Below are positions 11,595 to 24,100 of a stretch of DNA of 64,000 nt, piece by piece. Origin of the DNA: Beroe forskalii (Eukaryota > Ctenophora > Nuda > Beroida > Beroidae); assembly GCA_011033025.1 (NCBI GenBank), contig WFMF01000072.1, positions 558,001-622,000 on the forward strand, in the 5' to 3' direction. Numbering within the stretch: the first letter of the stretch is position 1; every line of letters begins with the position of its first letter. The notes under the pieces were generated by a model. That model did not search any database, was not told the origin of the DNA, and was given only the letters and a program-made list of their open reading frames with translations. The position numbers and the translations under genes are program-made.

Positions 11595-14500
11595 TTAAAA
11601 GCAATTTTCGCATTCGAATCCATCGATCACCCCATTTATATCGTTGATAACGTACGCTGTATACGATGCATCCGGCACCGCAAAGCCTCGGGGGACTTTA
11701 AACTTGAAGATATCACTGAGTGAGTAGCAATGTCCACGAACAGTTATCTCTCTGATCTCGTACTTCTTCGAACCCTTCAACATCACCTTTAGGTCCGCTG
11801 CATGCCCTTCCATTTCAACTCTTTCCAACTTCCCGCGTTTCTCCTCCTGTACCTTCCCTTCCACCACTAACTGCACTCTTTGTTTGCCCTGAATCCTGCC
11901 CATCCAATCTATCACCACTTCACTCACCCCGCACAACCCTTCCAAATCAATGTTTATCCACGCATTCTTCACCTTGCTGCTCCAATGAGTATTCTCATCA
12001 CCGTCCACCATGAACTCCCATCCTGATCCGTCCACGGACGTTACAACAGGACGGGAAAGCGAGATGTCCTCCGTTACCGTGTGTTCCTGTCCCATTATCA
12101 CAATCTGCCGGATTCCGTAGTAATACTTCCCGTACCACGGGTCCACTGATCCCTCCCTCATCTCTAACTTAACTTTCGTTGTCTGTCCTTCCCATCCCTC
12201 CACTACTCCCCATGCGTTGTAATAATCGTTATCTCTGAGTTCGTCCTCCCTGGACTTTACCTTGACGTACTTACCATCGATTTCAGCGAGAATATCGTAG
12301 TCGTTGCTGTACGATGTGCCCCACCAGTGTATCTTCAGTTCGTTGACAGAACAAGGAGCTCCCAGGTCTATTTCCACCCATGCTCCATCCTCATCTGCTG
12401 CGGCCCATTCCCCACCCTCGTAGGATATAACCTGTGCTCCACCCTCGTCTTCACTGGCTCGTACGGGCCTTTTCCACGCTACATTCCTCTCCTTTCCAGC
12501 TTCAGTTTCGTGCTCCTCCAATTGGGGCAACATTCTTTTCTGTAGCAGGTTTTCATCAACCTTCTGTGCCAAGAAGAGATCGTCCAAGTCATACCAGAGG
12601 TCATAGTTCTGAGGACATAGAGATGTCGCATCATCCAGCAGCAGGAATTTCAAGTCCGCGTCTTCAACGAAAGATGCTGCTAAAATCCGTTGTTTTTCTG
12701 AAGTTCGGTATGCTTCAGGGTTGAGCTGGGCTTCTGTCATCATGGTAAAGAACGGTGCAGCCACTTTCCAACTGTACTGAATACCAGTGTGAGTAGTACT
12801 TTTCTCCCACCCACTGATATCGTTGTCGAGGTACCAATCTGTGCCGTTTTTCTGCCAGATAAACGCACAGTGTCCGGGCTGACCAACCGGAAGGGCCGGA
12901 ATACCGAATGCCTGAGCCATTCCCGACCCAAACTTTGAGATAGCCCCACACACCCCTCCAACAGTATGGATCCATTCCAAAGTAACTGGCTTCCCGTAGT
13001 AATACCCGGAAGTGTGAACACTGATCCCGTCATCGTTATACGAGCTTATATTCCACCATGCTGTGCGTTACAGAGCCTATCTTGTTAGGATCTCTGAACT
13101 CTTCCAACGCATTAGCCCGCGCCCAAACCAGCTCCTCGTCCTTTGCCCAGGATCCGACAACGTAACGCATCTGCCAGGCACTCAGGCGGTAGAAAGCATC
13201 GAATAGCAGTCCTTCATCTCCCCACTTAGCATAGCTGTGGTACCGAGCTAACCCATCAATCTCACTCCCGTCAGCCATGGATATGACAGGAGTTGAGAAT
13301 GTCAAACCGATGGCGATCGCTAGTTTCAGTTTCCAGTCCTGTTTGGCTTTGCTGTCTTGTTCTAAGATCTGGGCTACGATTCTTACAGCATCACCCCATC
13401 TATCATTCTCAACATCCCCCGACGTTAGCAGTGTTTCTAGGGCGTTTCTGTTGCTCAAAATCCACGCGACGTATGGATTCGTCAAATCAATGCTTTGTCC
13501 TGCGGTTCTAATGTTGTTTAGCAGCTCCCATTTAAGAAGTTTCACTGAGTTCTTATGATTTTCCTATGTATTTCTTGAAATCGTTCAGGGTAGTGAAGCC
13601 CTCAATGTCGTCCTGGATTGTCTGATGTAATTCATCCACTGTTTCAGTGAGTCGTTCTGAAAAATAGGTGCCTTGATTTGAAAATTAAAATTTGTTAATT
13701 TCACTCAAATGGATTAAGACTATTGTAATTGGAATGCATCCTGTTTTGAAAGGAATCATAAGAATGGTGTATCTCGGATCGGAAAGTGATTTTAAATGAT
13801 TGTTGACGTCGCACTGACAACAGTTCATTGTTGTTCAGCTTTTCGCCGACATTATGTCAGCTCCATGTCGTCACCCAGAACAACTCACCATTAACGACAG
13901 GTTTTGAATCCATGAGTAAATCACTGTGAGATCTGGCTATACTCATCATCAATACGTTCGTCCATGAGTCGTCGTAGCTCTCCTGATGTTTTAGGTTGAT
14001 TAGCGAGTATTTTGTATTTAATTTTCACTAATAAAGATACTTCGGTTGATTGGAATTTCATAGGACACCGAAAATTATCAAAACAGCTTTTGAAACTACA
14101 AAAGTACAAAGGGCGACTTAAGAAACGGTACATTATTCTATCACAAAGAAAAAACAAAATAACTAAAACAGAAAAAAGTAAAATCTTCTAAAATAAAGAT
14201 AAAAAATAAGTGAAAATAATAAGAAAAAGGCATATGTCCATATTGTAAAATCGCCGACTCGGCGGTATCGCCGATCAGCGCCTGGTCAGCGCCGAGTCCG
14301 CAATTTTGCAATATGGCCATTTGCCAAGAAAAATAAGTCGTATGAAAGTACACCAATGACCCCAAGCTGGTCAGTAAAGGGTTACCAGGGTCATTGTTAC
14401 ACTTCCATACAACCAAAATATATACAGGGTGGGTAAAAAGTCTGGGCTCGGGACCCCCATCTCCAGCCAAAAACAGTATACTTACCGGGATCCGTGCTCC

Positions 14501-14599
14501 TTCATCATAATTCCTGGCTGCACCGAGGTTTACGAGCAGAACCAGACATATCCAGTGTACCAATGTCATCTTCCTTGCTAGCTGGGTCATCTTCTCCAA
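11595..14599 (-). CDS. secreted transglutaminase-like (TGc) protein with two F5/8 type C domains; frame broken
   Basis: Segments: signal-peptide exon 14486-14599 (hydrophobic VHWICLVLLVNLGAA), 13889-13982, 13562-13656, then an almost continuous block 11595-13561. The TGc-like core shows GGVCGAISKFG (candidate nucleophile Cys) and GQPGHCAF (candidate His), followed by the block around WYLDNDISGWE. Two jelly-roll F5/8C (discoidin-like) repeats follow, marked by WVEIDLGAPCSV and WINIDLEGLCGV. The last codons read ENCF. The domain order signal-TGc-F5/8C-F5/8C fits the 'coagulation factor 5/8 C-terminal type' proteins of plants and marine invertebrates (family knowledge). Two -1-type breaks interrupt the frame: near 13050, between EYK and SYNDDG, and near 13550, between KKYIG and the WELLNNIR block. 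This could be a pseudogene, assembly indels or unusual decoding. A protein on the cell surface or in secretions is likely. Confidence 0.8.
14248..14335. repeat. palindromic repeat, family D copy 2, intronic
   Basis: AAAATCGCCGACTCGGCG is mirrored by GCGCCGAGTCCGCAATTTTG, followed by TTTGCCAAGAAAA as in copy 1. It sits in the first intron of the TGc/F5-8C gene. Confidence 0.75.
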
Positions 14600-16515
14600 A
14601 TAAATACAGTGTCAACAAAATGTATTGCAGGTGGTCAGTTGGAGCAGAAATTATACCTTTTCGAAAATATAACTGTAATATCTATGGTTGGGTTATGATC
14701 AGTTGTCAATTTCACTCAAGCAAAAAAACTGATGAGATATAAAGTATTATTCTGAAATGTCTTTAGATAGAGATAATACTGATGAGATTAATCACTGCTA
14801 TTTTGTTAATTTGATTTGCCTCAGGTCAAATTTCATCAGTAATTTAAGTATTTTCCTAAACTGATTTTGCTGATAGTCGGTTTACGTTTCAGAAAAAGAA
14901 ATTAATTATGAATTCCAACTGAATTTTAACTGAAATCACGGTCACCTTTTTTGCAACAAATTTTGCGTGATGTCTGCATTTTTTGCAGCTCTGAAATCAA
15001 TTTTCCGGGTTCACATAATTTTATAATCGGAGCCGTTTCCATTTACTTCTTGGCACCTTACGGTCTTGATTCAAACTTAATTAAATATTAACCACCTCAC
15101 AGTTGCAATCTTATCGGACAGTTTCGTAACTTTTACAAAATAATGCTGTAAAAATCATGGTAATGATTGAAGCTTGCCTTTCACATTAAACAGATAGGAG
15201 CTTCACAGAACTAGGGGCTTCCGTAAAACAAGGAAAACGTTGGGAAGAGTCTCTGTAGGAATCGCATGCTAATGTCGAAAATTCCGTTATTTTATAAGAT
15301 TTAGGAAACAATTGTTTGTGAAACTCTGAGACATCCCATGCGGCATGGAAAGTTTACCAATACCAAATACAATGCCGGGAACAATTGACGGCCTTTTGTC
15401 GAAATGACAGTTTTCTGTATTTCTATTGAATGTACTAATGTAATGAAACAATGAGACAATGTCCTCAGTATTGGTGCTTTTGTCACATGTGACATTTTAT
15501 TGCAGGGTATAAAACATAAATTTATTCTTCATTTTAAGGCAAGGTGATTCATATTGTAAAATTCATAATTTTCGAATAATTTTGTAGGGAAAATTTCGAG
15601 AGATTAAAATAGAAATAATAACCACCTCACAACAGCTTAAAAGACATGGTTCTTGTAGCTTTCCTCTGCTCAATCATCTCTTTTCGTCACTCCAGGAAAG
15701 AAATCCTGTGCTCACAACTCCAATAGTATTTCTGACTGAATACTGAGTAATGAGAGCTCATAAAACAGTTGATAAAATCCATATAGCCCTATTCACCAGG
15801 GGGTCGGCAGTGAGTCAGTAGAGGGTTAGTAGGGGGTCAGCAGAGATTCATCGGTAGGTATATTTTCAATTTTCATGCTACCCATATTTCACCACCAAAT
15901 ATGATAATTATCCGAGTGTATTCCTATCCGAGTGTATACCTAATCCAGCACTGTCCTGCTGCCCAAGCAGCTCGTTTACATATTCTAATACGACGTTTAA
16001 ATTACTGCGGGGTTTATTTCACCGCTAATGAGAACAGGCTCCAGGATCTGAGAGTAAAATTGAGATCAGCCCCCAGTTAATATATAGTTTAACAATGTAT
16101 GTTAAGGAATATAATTAATAGAATTAACTTACAGAATCACCGGTCGTCTAGCGAGCTCCCTATAACTGCGAGCTCCCTATAACTCTGTCCCATTCTGCTC
16201 ACCATAATAATAAAGCCCTCTTCTCCTTCTTCTTCTTCTTCTTCTCCCTCCGCCCATATATTTCAAGATCACTCTTCTTCTCACAGAATATCACATGTAA
16301 GGGGCATGCTTCTTTTCAAATTACATGCTCTGAACGTGCAATAAGTTGAATATTCCGCAAGGAGCGCATGTGATCGAATCACTCAATCACTTACTGTATG
16401 GAATAGTTGTCGCCGATGAGGTAAGCTGAGTCTAGATGAGTTATTAGTATTCTCAAATTATTCTATGAGGAACTTATCACACTCGGCTCCACCTCGTGCA
16501 ATAAGGTTACTCACT
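14600..16515. other. intergenic stretch
   Basis: No exon recognised. 15790-15850 has short GGGGTCAG/TAGGGGGTC-type repeats like the intronic minisatellite at 28.7 kb. 16220-16255 is a TTC/CTT microsatellite. Confidence 0.45.
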
Positions 16516-16528
16516 GTACCTCTATTGG
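16516..16528. repeat. target-site duplication, left copy
   Basis: GTACCTCTATTGG, exactly repeated at 21814-21826, immediately flanks the non-LTR element. Confidence 0.85.
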
Positions 16529-16549
16529 GGGGCGAGGAGTAATAACCTC

Positions 16550-17503
16550 ATGCTGGAGCGGTGTCAGGCAAGTGGTGTCAGGGACGGCCCGCTACTCCAA
16601 TATGTGGGAATATCTCCAGAGTCTTTTAGACTAAGACCTGCATACGTGGATTGGAGCCACAAGCCTTCAAGAGGTGCCCCTGTCATGCTGAAAATGCAGG
16701 ATCGACCCAGGACCAGGATATCAGGTCCTTCCCTTGTCTGGACTCCAACCAGCAAGGGACCCTTCTTACAGTTCGGCGCCACGGTCCGGACGGGCATCAT
16801 CGTCATGCCTACGAGTGGCACATCTCTTTCTCTCGGCTTATGCCTGCTGCTTTCCCGTGTTTTATGGATTTGCTTTTATTTAACATCTTTCGCGGAAACA
16901 GTTAGAAGTTGTCTCTACACTCTTTATGAGGATGAAGGCAGCGCTAACTGCGTACGCACCCTGCTTTACACCAGGACTCTGGGCAGCGCATGGCTCTACC
17001 ATCGCGAGCCGGGAGACTGTGTGTCACTGTCCGGATTAGCAACGACCCTTCCACGTGTAGGACCTGATCTGACTGAACTGAACCCCACCACAGTGCGATA
17101 TCCTTTCAAAGGAGAATCAAACAGGGTGGGGGGAGGGACGGAAAGAACGGGGATCCATACGGGAGGGGCACCGAGCGACGTCGGACCCACTCCCACCAGA
17201 ACGTGGAGACCTTTCAAGGTAGCTCTGCGAATGGCTGGGGAAACTCCCACCAAAACATGGCCTCCCCTCAAAGGAGTGCCTAGCATGGCTGGGGAATCTC
17301 TCACCACAGCATGGCCTCCCCTCAAAGGAGTGCCTAACGTGGATGGGAAAACGGTACGTGTGCATTATTCTGATAAGAAGTTGCATAGGCGCTGGTACGT
17401 TATCTATACTTTAATGACGGAAGGCGCGATGACATTTCTATTGATGATTTTGCGCATATATCCAATTATCAGGCGGTGCGCGCGGAAAACCCGCGCATAC
17501 TGA
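16550..17503 (+). pseudogene. gag-like ORF1 remnant of the non-LTR element
   Basis: An open frame of 317 codons with no recognised fold. From about 17190 to 17345 an 18-residue (54-bp) unit ending in WPPLKGVP or similar repeats about three times, including MAGETPTKTWPPLKG and MAGESLTTAWPPLKG. The downstream continuation in other frames (17537-17700) has the CxxC...H cluster CCNCGLEDH expected of a gag zinc knuckle, although spacing is imperfect. Position immediately upstream of the endonuclease supports gag identity. Confidence 0.55.
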
Positions 17504-17748
17504 TAACACTCTTCATCAAACGGGCGAAGTCGGTGCGTGGTCTTCTTACACCGTAAACATACGCTGCATGTGTCCCCGGATTCAGTGCTGTGTTGTAATT
17601 GCGGGCTGGAAGACCACTCGTTGGAAAGCAGGGGACTTTCTGTCCCCTGCACTTGGAGGGAGCTTCACGCCCTAACGGGAAGTGAGACCCTCCCAAAACG
17701 AATCGGAATCATGACTAAAATGGTTCCGTCACCGGCCGACACCCCAAG

Positions 17749-18600
17749 ATGAAGAAACGCGAGTTCAATGACAGTCTTGGCTTTGTCCAGATCAATTTGA
17801 ACAAGCAACGGCAGGCCACCAAAGATCTGGGAACCTATATCCGCGATATAGATAAACCAATGATATTGGTACAAGAGCCACATGTCAACGGAAAAGGTGT
17901 TATCTCTAAGGGGTCATACTGTCTTCGGGCTGCGGCCTGTAAGTCTCGGGAGACACCAATTAGAGCAAGCATCTTTTTCCACTCATGCATGGAACGACAA
18001 GTTTGGTTTAAAGAGTCCATTACAACCGCGGACTGTGCAGTCGTGCAGACTAAGGTGGATGGAGTCGAAACACTAATTGCGTCATGTTACATGGATGGAA
18101 CCGATACACAATGCCCATCGCCAGACTTCATGAAAGTCGTTGAGTACGCGAAGAAGCATAGTATCGCACTGATCATCGGAACTGACTCAACGCTCATAAC
18201 ACGGCATGGAATAGCAGGATAGGTGATCAAAAGCGCAAGGAACGAGGGAACAAACTTCTCAGTACATCCTTGCCAATGACCTGTTTATTGAGAATGCGGG
18301 GTCAACGCCCACCTTTGACAACGGCCGCTGGAGTAATTCTATTGACCTCACGATCACGAACAAGGCCGGGCACAGTCTCGTAGCCGGCTGGTTTGTGGAC
18401 GTGAAGGATCGGGTAGAGCACTCCTCGGACCACCGCTTCATCGCATTCAAATCAACAGGGTCAACCCTTCTCGCCAGACAGAACTTCAGAGATATCTCAA
18501 AACCAATTGGGAACACTTTGAGTCTGATCTGAACCTCCGGATGTCTTCCAAAGCCGAGATGTTCAGGAATATCGACTCTGTCGAGAAAATGGACACCGCG
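17749..18600 (+). pseudogene. APE-type endonuclease domain of the non-LTR element
   Basis: Starts with MKKREFNDSLGFVQINLNK. QINLNK and VQEPHVNGKG match the N-terminal endonuclease motifs of non-LTR retrotransposons. GTDS near 18180 corresponds to the GD(F/S)NA region. After a stop at 18220 the homology continues in another frame with FDNGRWSNSIDLTITN and DHRFIAF (the SDH motif region). At least one frameshift and one stop lie inside. Confidence 0.75.
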
Positions 18601-19058
18601 CATCTGAACTCTCTTCGTCCATTCTTAGTGCCTTCAACTCGGCGACTGAACTGACATACGTGTCAGCGAAGATCAAACCACTTCCGTGGGATACGCCAGA
18701 GGTGAGGGAAGCTAGGAGGGATATGAGGGCAAAGATAAGGAGAAGACAGCGGAAAATACCTCGGGACTCGGAACTTGATACTATCAGGAAAGAGGCCCGT
18801 AAGAGGTATGAAAAACTGCAGGGGACAATACTTGGACCATGAAATACAAGGAATTCTGTGCGAATTTGGAATCCAAATCCGAATCCAAAAGGATATCCTG
18901 TCTCATAAAAGGACAACAAGGACACTAAGTTATGTGCGGTTAAGAAAAGGATGGTCTCCCTCACGGAGAGCCATCCGAAACTTTGGACCGCATGACTGAA
19001 GTGCACTTTTGATGTCCCTTCACCGGCCGACCCCAACCCTCCGGGCACTGCTGCGGGA

Positions 19059-20307
19059 GTGGACATCGAAGATCGGTGGAGTCTGGATCACATATTCTCT
19101 GAGAATAGAGTGAAACGGGCACTACAAGAATTCGATCCACTCTCAGCGGCGGGACCGGATGGGGTACGCCCAATCATGCTTCAAAAAGGATGGGGGAGCA
19201 TTGGAGGTGCTTTCACGAGCATCGCCAAGGCTAGCTACCGGATGGGGTATATACTCCTGCAATATGGAGGGACTCCTCTAGTATCTTTCTCCCGAAACCT
19301 GGGAAGGATGATTACACCAATCCTAAGTCATTTAGGACAATCACACTGTCACCTGTCATCCTGAAATGGATGGAGAGGGTGATTCTGTGGCACATGGAAG
19401 CAGATCTGAAAAGTGTACGAGCGCCTAAGCAAGAAACAATTTGGATTCAAGCGAGGAAGCTCAACAACAGCTGCGATCCATAAACTAGTCAGGAAACTCG
19501 AGATGGCCATCCTAAACAAGGGGATGGCGCTCGGGACTTTCCTTGACATAGAAGGAGCGTTCGATAATGTGTCGTTCGACTCAATCGATAAGGCCCCTAA
19601 CCAAGAACTGCAAATCGCCTGGCGTGAATAGATGGATCATGTCAATGATCCGGTCTAGGCACACCATGGTGGAGCTGCAGGGCAAGGAGAAGGTCATATC
19701 CATTTTACGAGGATGCCCGCAGGGGATTCTATCCCCATTCCTATGGAACCTTGTAATAAAACGATCTACTTGAGTTCACCAGGGACAAAAATACCGTGCG
19801 ACCTCCAGGGGTTTGCTGACGATATATCCCTGGTCTCAGTAGTGACAACGCCTAAACCACCAACTGGCAGCAACCGTCAAGGCTTTGACTCGGATACCCT
19901 TCGGGAGGTAACCCAAAGAAGCCTAAACAGTATCAACCAGTGGTGGTAGGGCAAATGGTCTGAAGCTATCTCAGCTGAAGACCCACTGCGTCATGTTTAC
20001 GAATAGGAGGAACTGGTCATTCAGTAAGCCCCTGAAAGTAGACGGCGTCGAAATCGAAGTGAGAACTTCCACTAAGTTTCTAGGAATCACCCTAGACTCA
20101 AAGCTGACGTGGAACAATCACATCGAAACTGTGTGCAAGAAGGCCAAATCTATCTTAATGCAGTGCAGGAAAGCGGTTGGTCCCACCTGGGGCCTGAAAC
20201 CGATCACCATGCGCTGGATTTACGAGGTAATGGTTCGACCAATACTCACGTATGGTTCAACGATATGGATTGCTGGCACACAAAAACGCACAACCAGCAG
20301 CTGCTAA
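19059..20307 (+). pseudogene. reverse transcriptase domain of the non-LTR element
   Basis: RT landmarks occur in order but across several frames: AAGPDGVRP, QFGFKRGSSTTAAIH, FLDIEGAFDNV (first catalytic Asp), RGCPQGILSPFLWNLV and QGFADDISLV (the ADD catalytic pair). These are followed by the thumb FLGITLDSKLTWNNHI and RPILTYGSTIWI. At least three frameshifts separate them, so no functional polymerase is encoded. Confidence 0.85.
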
Positions 20308-20644
20308 AGGGAGTTCAGAGGTTGGCAAACGTACTTATTACGGGAGCCTTACCTTCGACCCCAACTACAGCGCTGGATGTCGTCACGGGGATTATCCCAA
20401 TCACGCTGTGGACTAGGAGGTCGCTGCGAAGGAAACCATGCGTCTGAAGTGCCAAGGTCATTGGTGCTTCCCTCCTGGAAAGCCTTCAGCGCGCATCACC
20501 AGCCACATCAGTGAGAATGAGAAGTTTATCAGGGCCCTGCCCAAGGATTTAACTTCCAAAGAACAAGATCCGATGAAACCGATTCTCAGTATAAACCAAC
20601 GGTTCACTGTGCTAGTCCCGTCTCGGGAGGAGTACAAAGGAGCC

Positions 20645-21220
20645 GAAGGGTGAGGACTTTGATGTCGTGTGCTATACGGACGGTTCTAAAATCAACGACC
20701 ACACGGGAGCAGGAGTTGTGATCAAGGTGGACCATCCTGGAGCCACTTGGACCACTGCGAATCCTTCCATCTTGGGCTACACAGGTACGGTGTTCCAAGC
20801 AGAAGTCTTTGCTGTTGCTAAAACGGCAGAATACTGCAGGAACATGCACTGAGTAACACCAAAATCTTGATAAATTGTGATAGCAAATCGGCTATTCAGG
20901 CGATAAATGCTACGATTATCAAGAGCAAGGTGCCACTTCGGGCATCAAACTCCCTCAACTCACTTGGAAACACCAACAAGGTCACACTTAGTTGGATTCC
21001 AGCTCACAGTGGGTACAGGGGAACGAGCTGGCGGACCAGACAGCGAAAGCTGGGGCGACCAACTCAAACGACAGCGCATCCAGGGGTCTTACTCCCCATA
21101 CCGCGTGGGGTATGTTTCGCTGACAATGAGGAGGAAGACAAAGAGGGACTGGATAAGCTCCTACAAAAGCTAGTCCTCCCAGAATGTTCAACATGATGTG
21201 GAGGGACAAATTTGCAAAGG
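20645..21220 (+). pseudogene. RNase H domain of the non-LTR element
   Basis: YTDGSKINDHTGAGVV carries the first catalytic Asp. FQAEVFAV has the Glu, NCDSKSAIQAI the second Asp, and SWIPAHSGYRG plus ELADQ-type residues in a shifted frame the last region. It is split by a stop at 20850 and later frameshifts. Confidence 0.8.
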
Positions 21221-21813
21221 CTATCCAGTATGGGTAGGAAGGATCTGAGGTGGCTACTCAACTCCTGACAGGCCACACAGTCCTAAACTACCACCTCAAG
21301 AAACTGGAATCCCGCTGTCACTGCAACCTGTCCTCTCTGCAAGCGAAGATGAAACAGTATCGCACTTCCTGGGGAAATGCCCCTCCCTAGGCAGTATTAG
21401 GGCCGAGTACTTCGACACCTACTACTGTGCAGGTACCGACATCGTGGACAGGGTTCAAACTCAACAGGATCGTCAGCTACGCCCACAGGACTGGTCGCCT
21501 GGTACCTAAGAGTATGCGACGATTCTGCAACTACTTGAGGCTCTGTCCTCACCGGACTGAGCCTTCAGTCAGGGATACCTCAAGCCGTCCCCAGAGGATG
21601 TCGCGGAGGTAGCCCTCGCTCCGGCCACAGAAGGAGGGCTCGAGCCCCGCCGCTGGGTCAGGAACGCCGTCCTGTTCCGACAGGATGGCAACGGGAGAAC
21701 AGGACTCCCGTCCCATCCGGGCACATGGGGCTCAGGCGCGCTTGTCTCGGCCAGTTGCTTCCTCTCCTGGGCGCCGCCTGGGCCCTCGCTGGCCCATCCC
21801 CCTTCTAGTAGTA

Positions 21814-21826
21814 GTACCTCTATTGG
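21814..21826. repeat. target-site duplication, right copy
   Basis: GTACCTCTATTGG directly after the TAGTAGTA tail, identical to 16516-16528. Confidence 0.85.
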
Positions 21827-23659
21827 TAACCTGTCATTCCGAAGTAGTCACCCTCATTTTCAAAAAAAATGATGAATTGATGATGTCAAACTGCACTTTT
21901 TTTCTCGCTTACGCGACCGTTTACCTTTTTCAGGATCGTGAAATGTTTTAAATCATTGAATTGCGCGCTAGTTAAATATTTGGTTACGATGAAGCCGTTA
22001 TTAATGCTCAAATTACCTCATTACAGTAAATGACGCTTACATGAAAATGAGCCTACATGTCATTTAACTTCATGAAATTGGGCCCTTTTTGGGCTGTATA
22101 ACTTAATCATAATTTGGCCATCTTAGTTTCATAAAGATACATGAAATTTATTGGCCCTTTTCGAGGCATTGGGCTTATAATTATATTAATCAATTAATGT
22201 AAACTTAATTTCCTGTGATAAGGTATCTCACAAATGTGCGGCTATGATAACAAAAGGGTAATGCCTTCCCACCATGTTCCTTGAGAGCTGAGGAAACCCC
22301 CTCCCACCGCTCGAGCGGGATTAGCAAAGCTCTCAAAGTGGTATTTATTATTTCTATGAATGTTGGTTGTGTTGTTGAGACAAGGTTGAGTATTTTTATG
22401 ATAATATTTTCCTGACTGTTATAGGAGGGTGCCATGTGAGAGAAACTATAAAAAGAGTTTTACAGTAAGATCTTCGTTCTTTGCTTTTTTAGCCTTTTTT
22501 AGTGCAATATATTTTGATTTAATTGACCACTTTGTGAGATTGCCTCTTGATCGATTATGATATCATAAGACTATATTACCGTTTATGTCCATTCATTGAA
22601 ATGAGTGGTTGAGATCCTTGAATAACATGCGTTGTGTAAGGTGCCAAGGTGGGTTAGATTTTGAGATCCTAAGATTCTAAGATTCTGTGATCATATAAAT
22701 GATCTAAGTTAAGATCATGAGATCATGTGATCTAAGTAAGCTCCGATTCTGTGATCAATGATCTTGTGAAAACGCCATCTCGCTGGTCACATGATGACCA
22801 TTTCAAGAGGGTTAAACATGACAAAGAAACACGTGCAAAGACTCAAGGAACACGTGCACAATATTCTCCTTGTTCCAGCAAATCCAGAGCACCCCATTTT
22901 AATTAAATATTCCTCCGCGAGCTGAATAAATAACTAATTATATCAATAGATTCATTTAAAGCTGCTCCCGCCGACATTCGTCTGTCTCGAGCACACTCAC
23001 CCATGTTGCTTGCCTATTATCGGGCGGATATGAATATTAATTAAATTTAGCTCCCCCTCCAAATCGTTAATTTCCTTTACCGAGCTATCGGTATAAATCA
23101 AATCTCAGTTCTCATCGAATCCATTTTAATTTCGTTGCGAATCTTTGAGCTTGGGGAGCTGTGCGCCTTAGCAGTTTTGAAAATTAAACTATTGTATGTA
23201 TGAGCAAGAAATAAATTTTGGGCAAACATACCTATAGATCTCCAGTAATCCAGACCAACTTTTACTTTTTAATTAATTGCACAGTAATTTAATTTGTAAA
23301 AAAAAATTCAAGAATGACCTCGAGTGGACCCGGTACAGGCACTTATCGGTGTAACTAGAATATGACAGATGTCATCATACTGATAACACAGACTGATAAC
23401 ACAGACTGATAACACAGACAACTGATTCGTATTACCCGCATCAGTGGATCGAGTTGTTCGGGGAATGATGGAGATCCGCCGTGTATCCTTTTGAATAGCG
23501 AAATGATTTTTTCATTCCGCGCCAAAAAATCGATGCCTCTTGATCACTCATTGGGATTCCTTTTTTTGGAAAAGTTACAAAAATCGAAAAATGAAAATCA
23601 ATTCGCGCGCAATCCAATTTGAAACTCAACCAAGTTTCTTGCGCAGCACAGAAACTAAT

Positions 23660-23706
23660 GCAGCTTGACATCATCAATTCACCAACCACTTTCAAGACGT
23701 CACATT
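23660..23706. repeat. family B repeat
   Basis: TTGACATCATCAATTCACC followed by CACTTTCAAGACGTCAC. It is a diverged palindromic copy. Confidence 0.55.
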
Positions 23707-24100
23707 CTTGACTTTTCACTCACTTGAGAAACAGGTTATTGAGGTAGTATAAAGTAAGGTCCGGATCAAAATCATTGACCAATAACTCAACAACGAAATC
23801 ATTGATCAACTATTCGTAACTACAAATTGATCAATATGATTTCAAATATTTATCAATCATAAAAACTATGAATAACCAAAATTTGAAAACCCGCGGGTCA
23901 GCCACTGATTATGATGTCTGAATCTGTGAGTGGGTGTCTGCAACGAACGAGATTTACCTCGCGTTGTTATTCGTACCACGAGGATATTATGCTGAAGCCA
24001 TCATGTGACTACATAGCGCTGTCAGTTTCTGTGCGTCCAACTCAGGACATATATCTGAGATTTTCTATAAATTCATCTTTATGATTTTATAGTTTTATTG

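Larger units (their letters stand above)
16529..21813 (+). mobile_element. non-LTR retrotransposon with APE-type endonuclease, reverse transcriptase and RNase H (I/LOA-like), decayed
   Basis: A 5,285-bp insertion, markedly more GC-rich than its surroundings, flanked by perfect 13-bp target-site duplications and ending in a TAGTAGTA tail instead of poly(A). In order: a gag-like region (16550-17700) with 54-bp internal tandem repeats and a Cys/His cluster near CCNCGLEDH; an endonuclease; a reverse transcriptase; RNase H; and a C-terminal region with WIPAHSGYRG. Gene order plus RNase H plus a short-repeat tail fits I/LOA/Ingi-type elements (family knowledge; the exact clade is not resolved). Many single-base frameshifts and stops break the frames, so this copy is inactive. 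Confidence 0.9.

Noticed and set aside
12327-13033. Extra frames overlapping the TGc/F5-8C gene
   Set aside because: They are antisense or frame-shifted translations of the conserved domains.
16564-17696. Minus-strand frames in the retrotransposon gag region
   Set aside because: They owe their length to the GC-rich 54-bp repeats and have no motifs; the element is coded on the plus strand.
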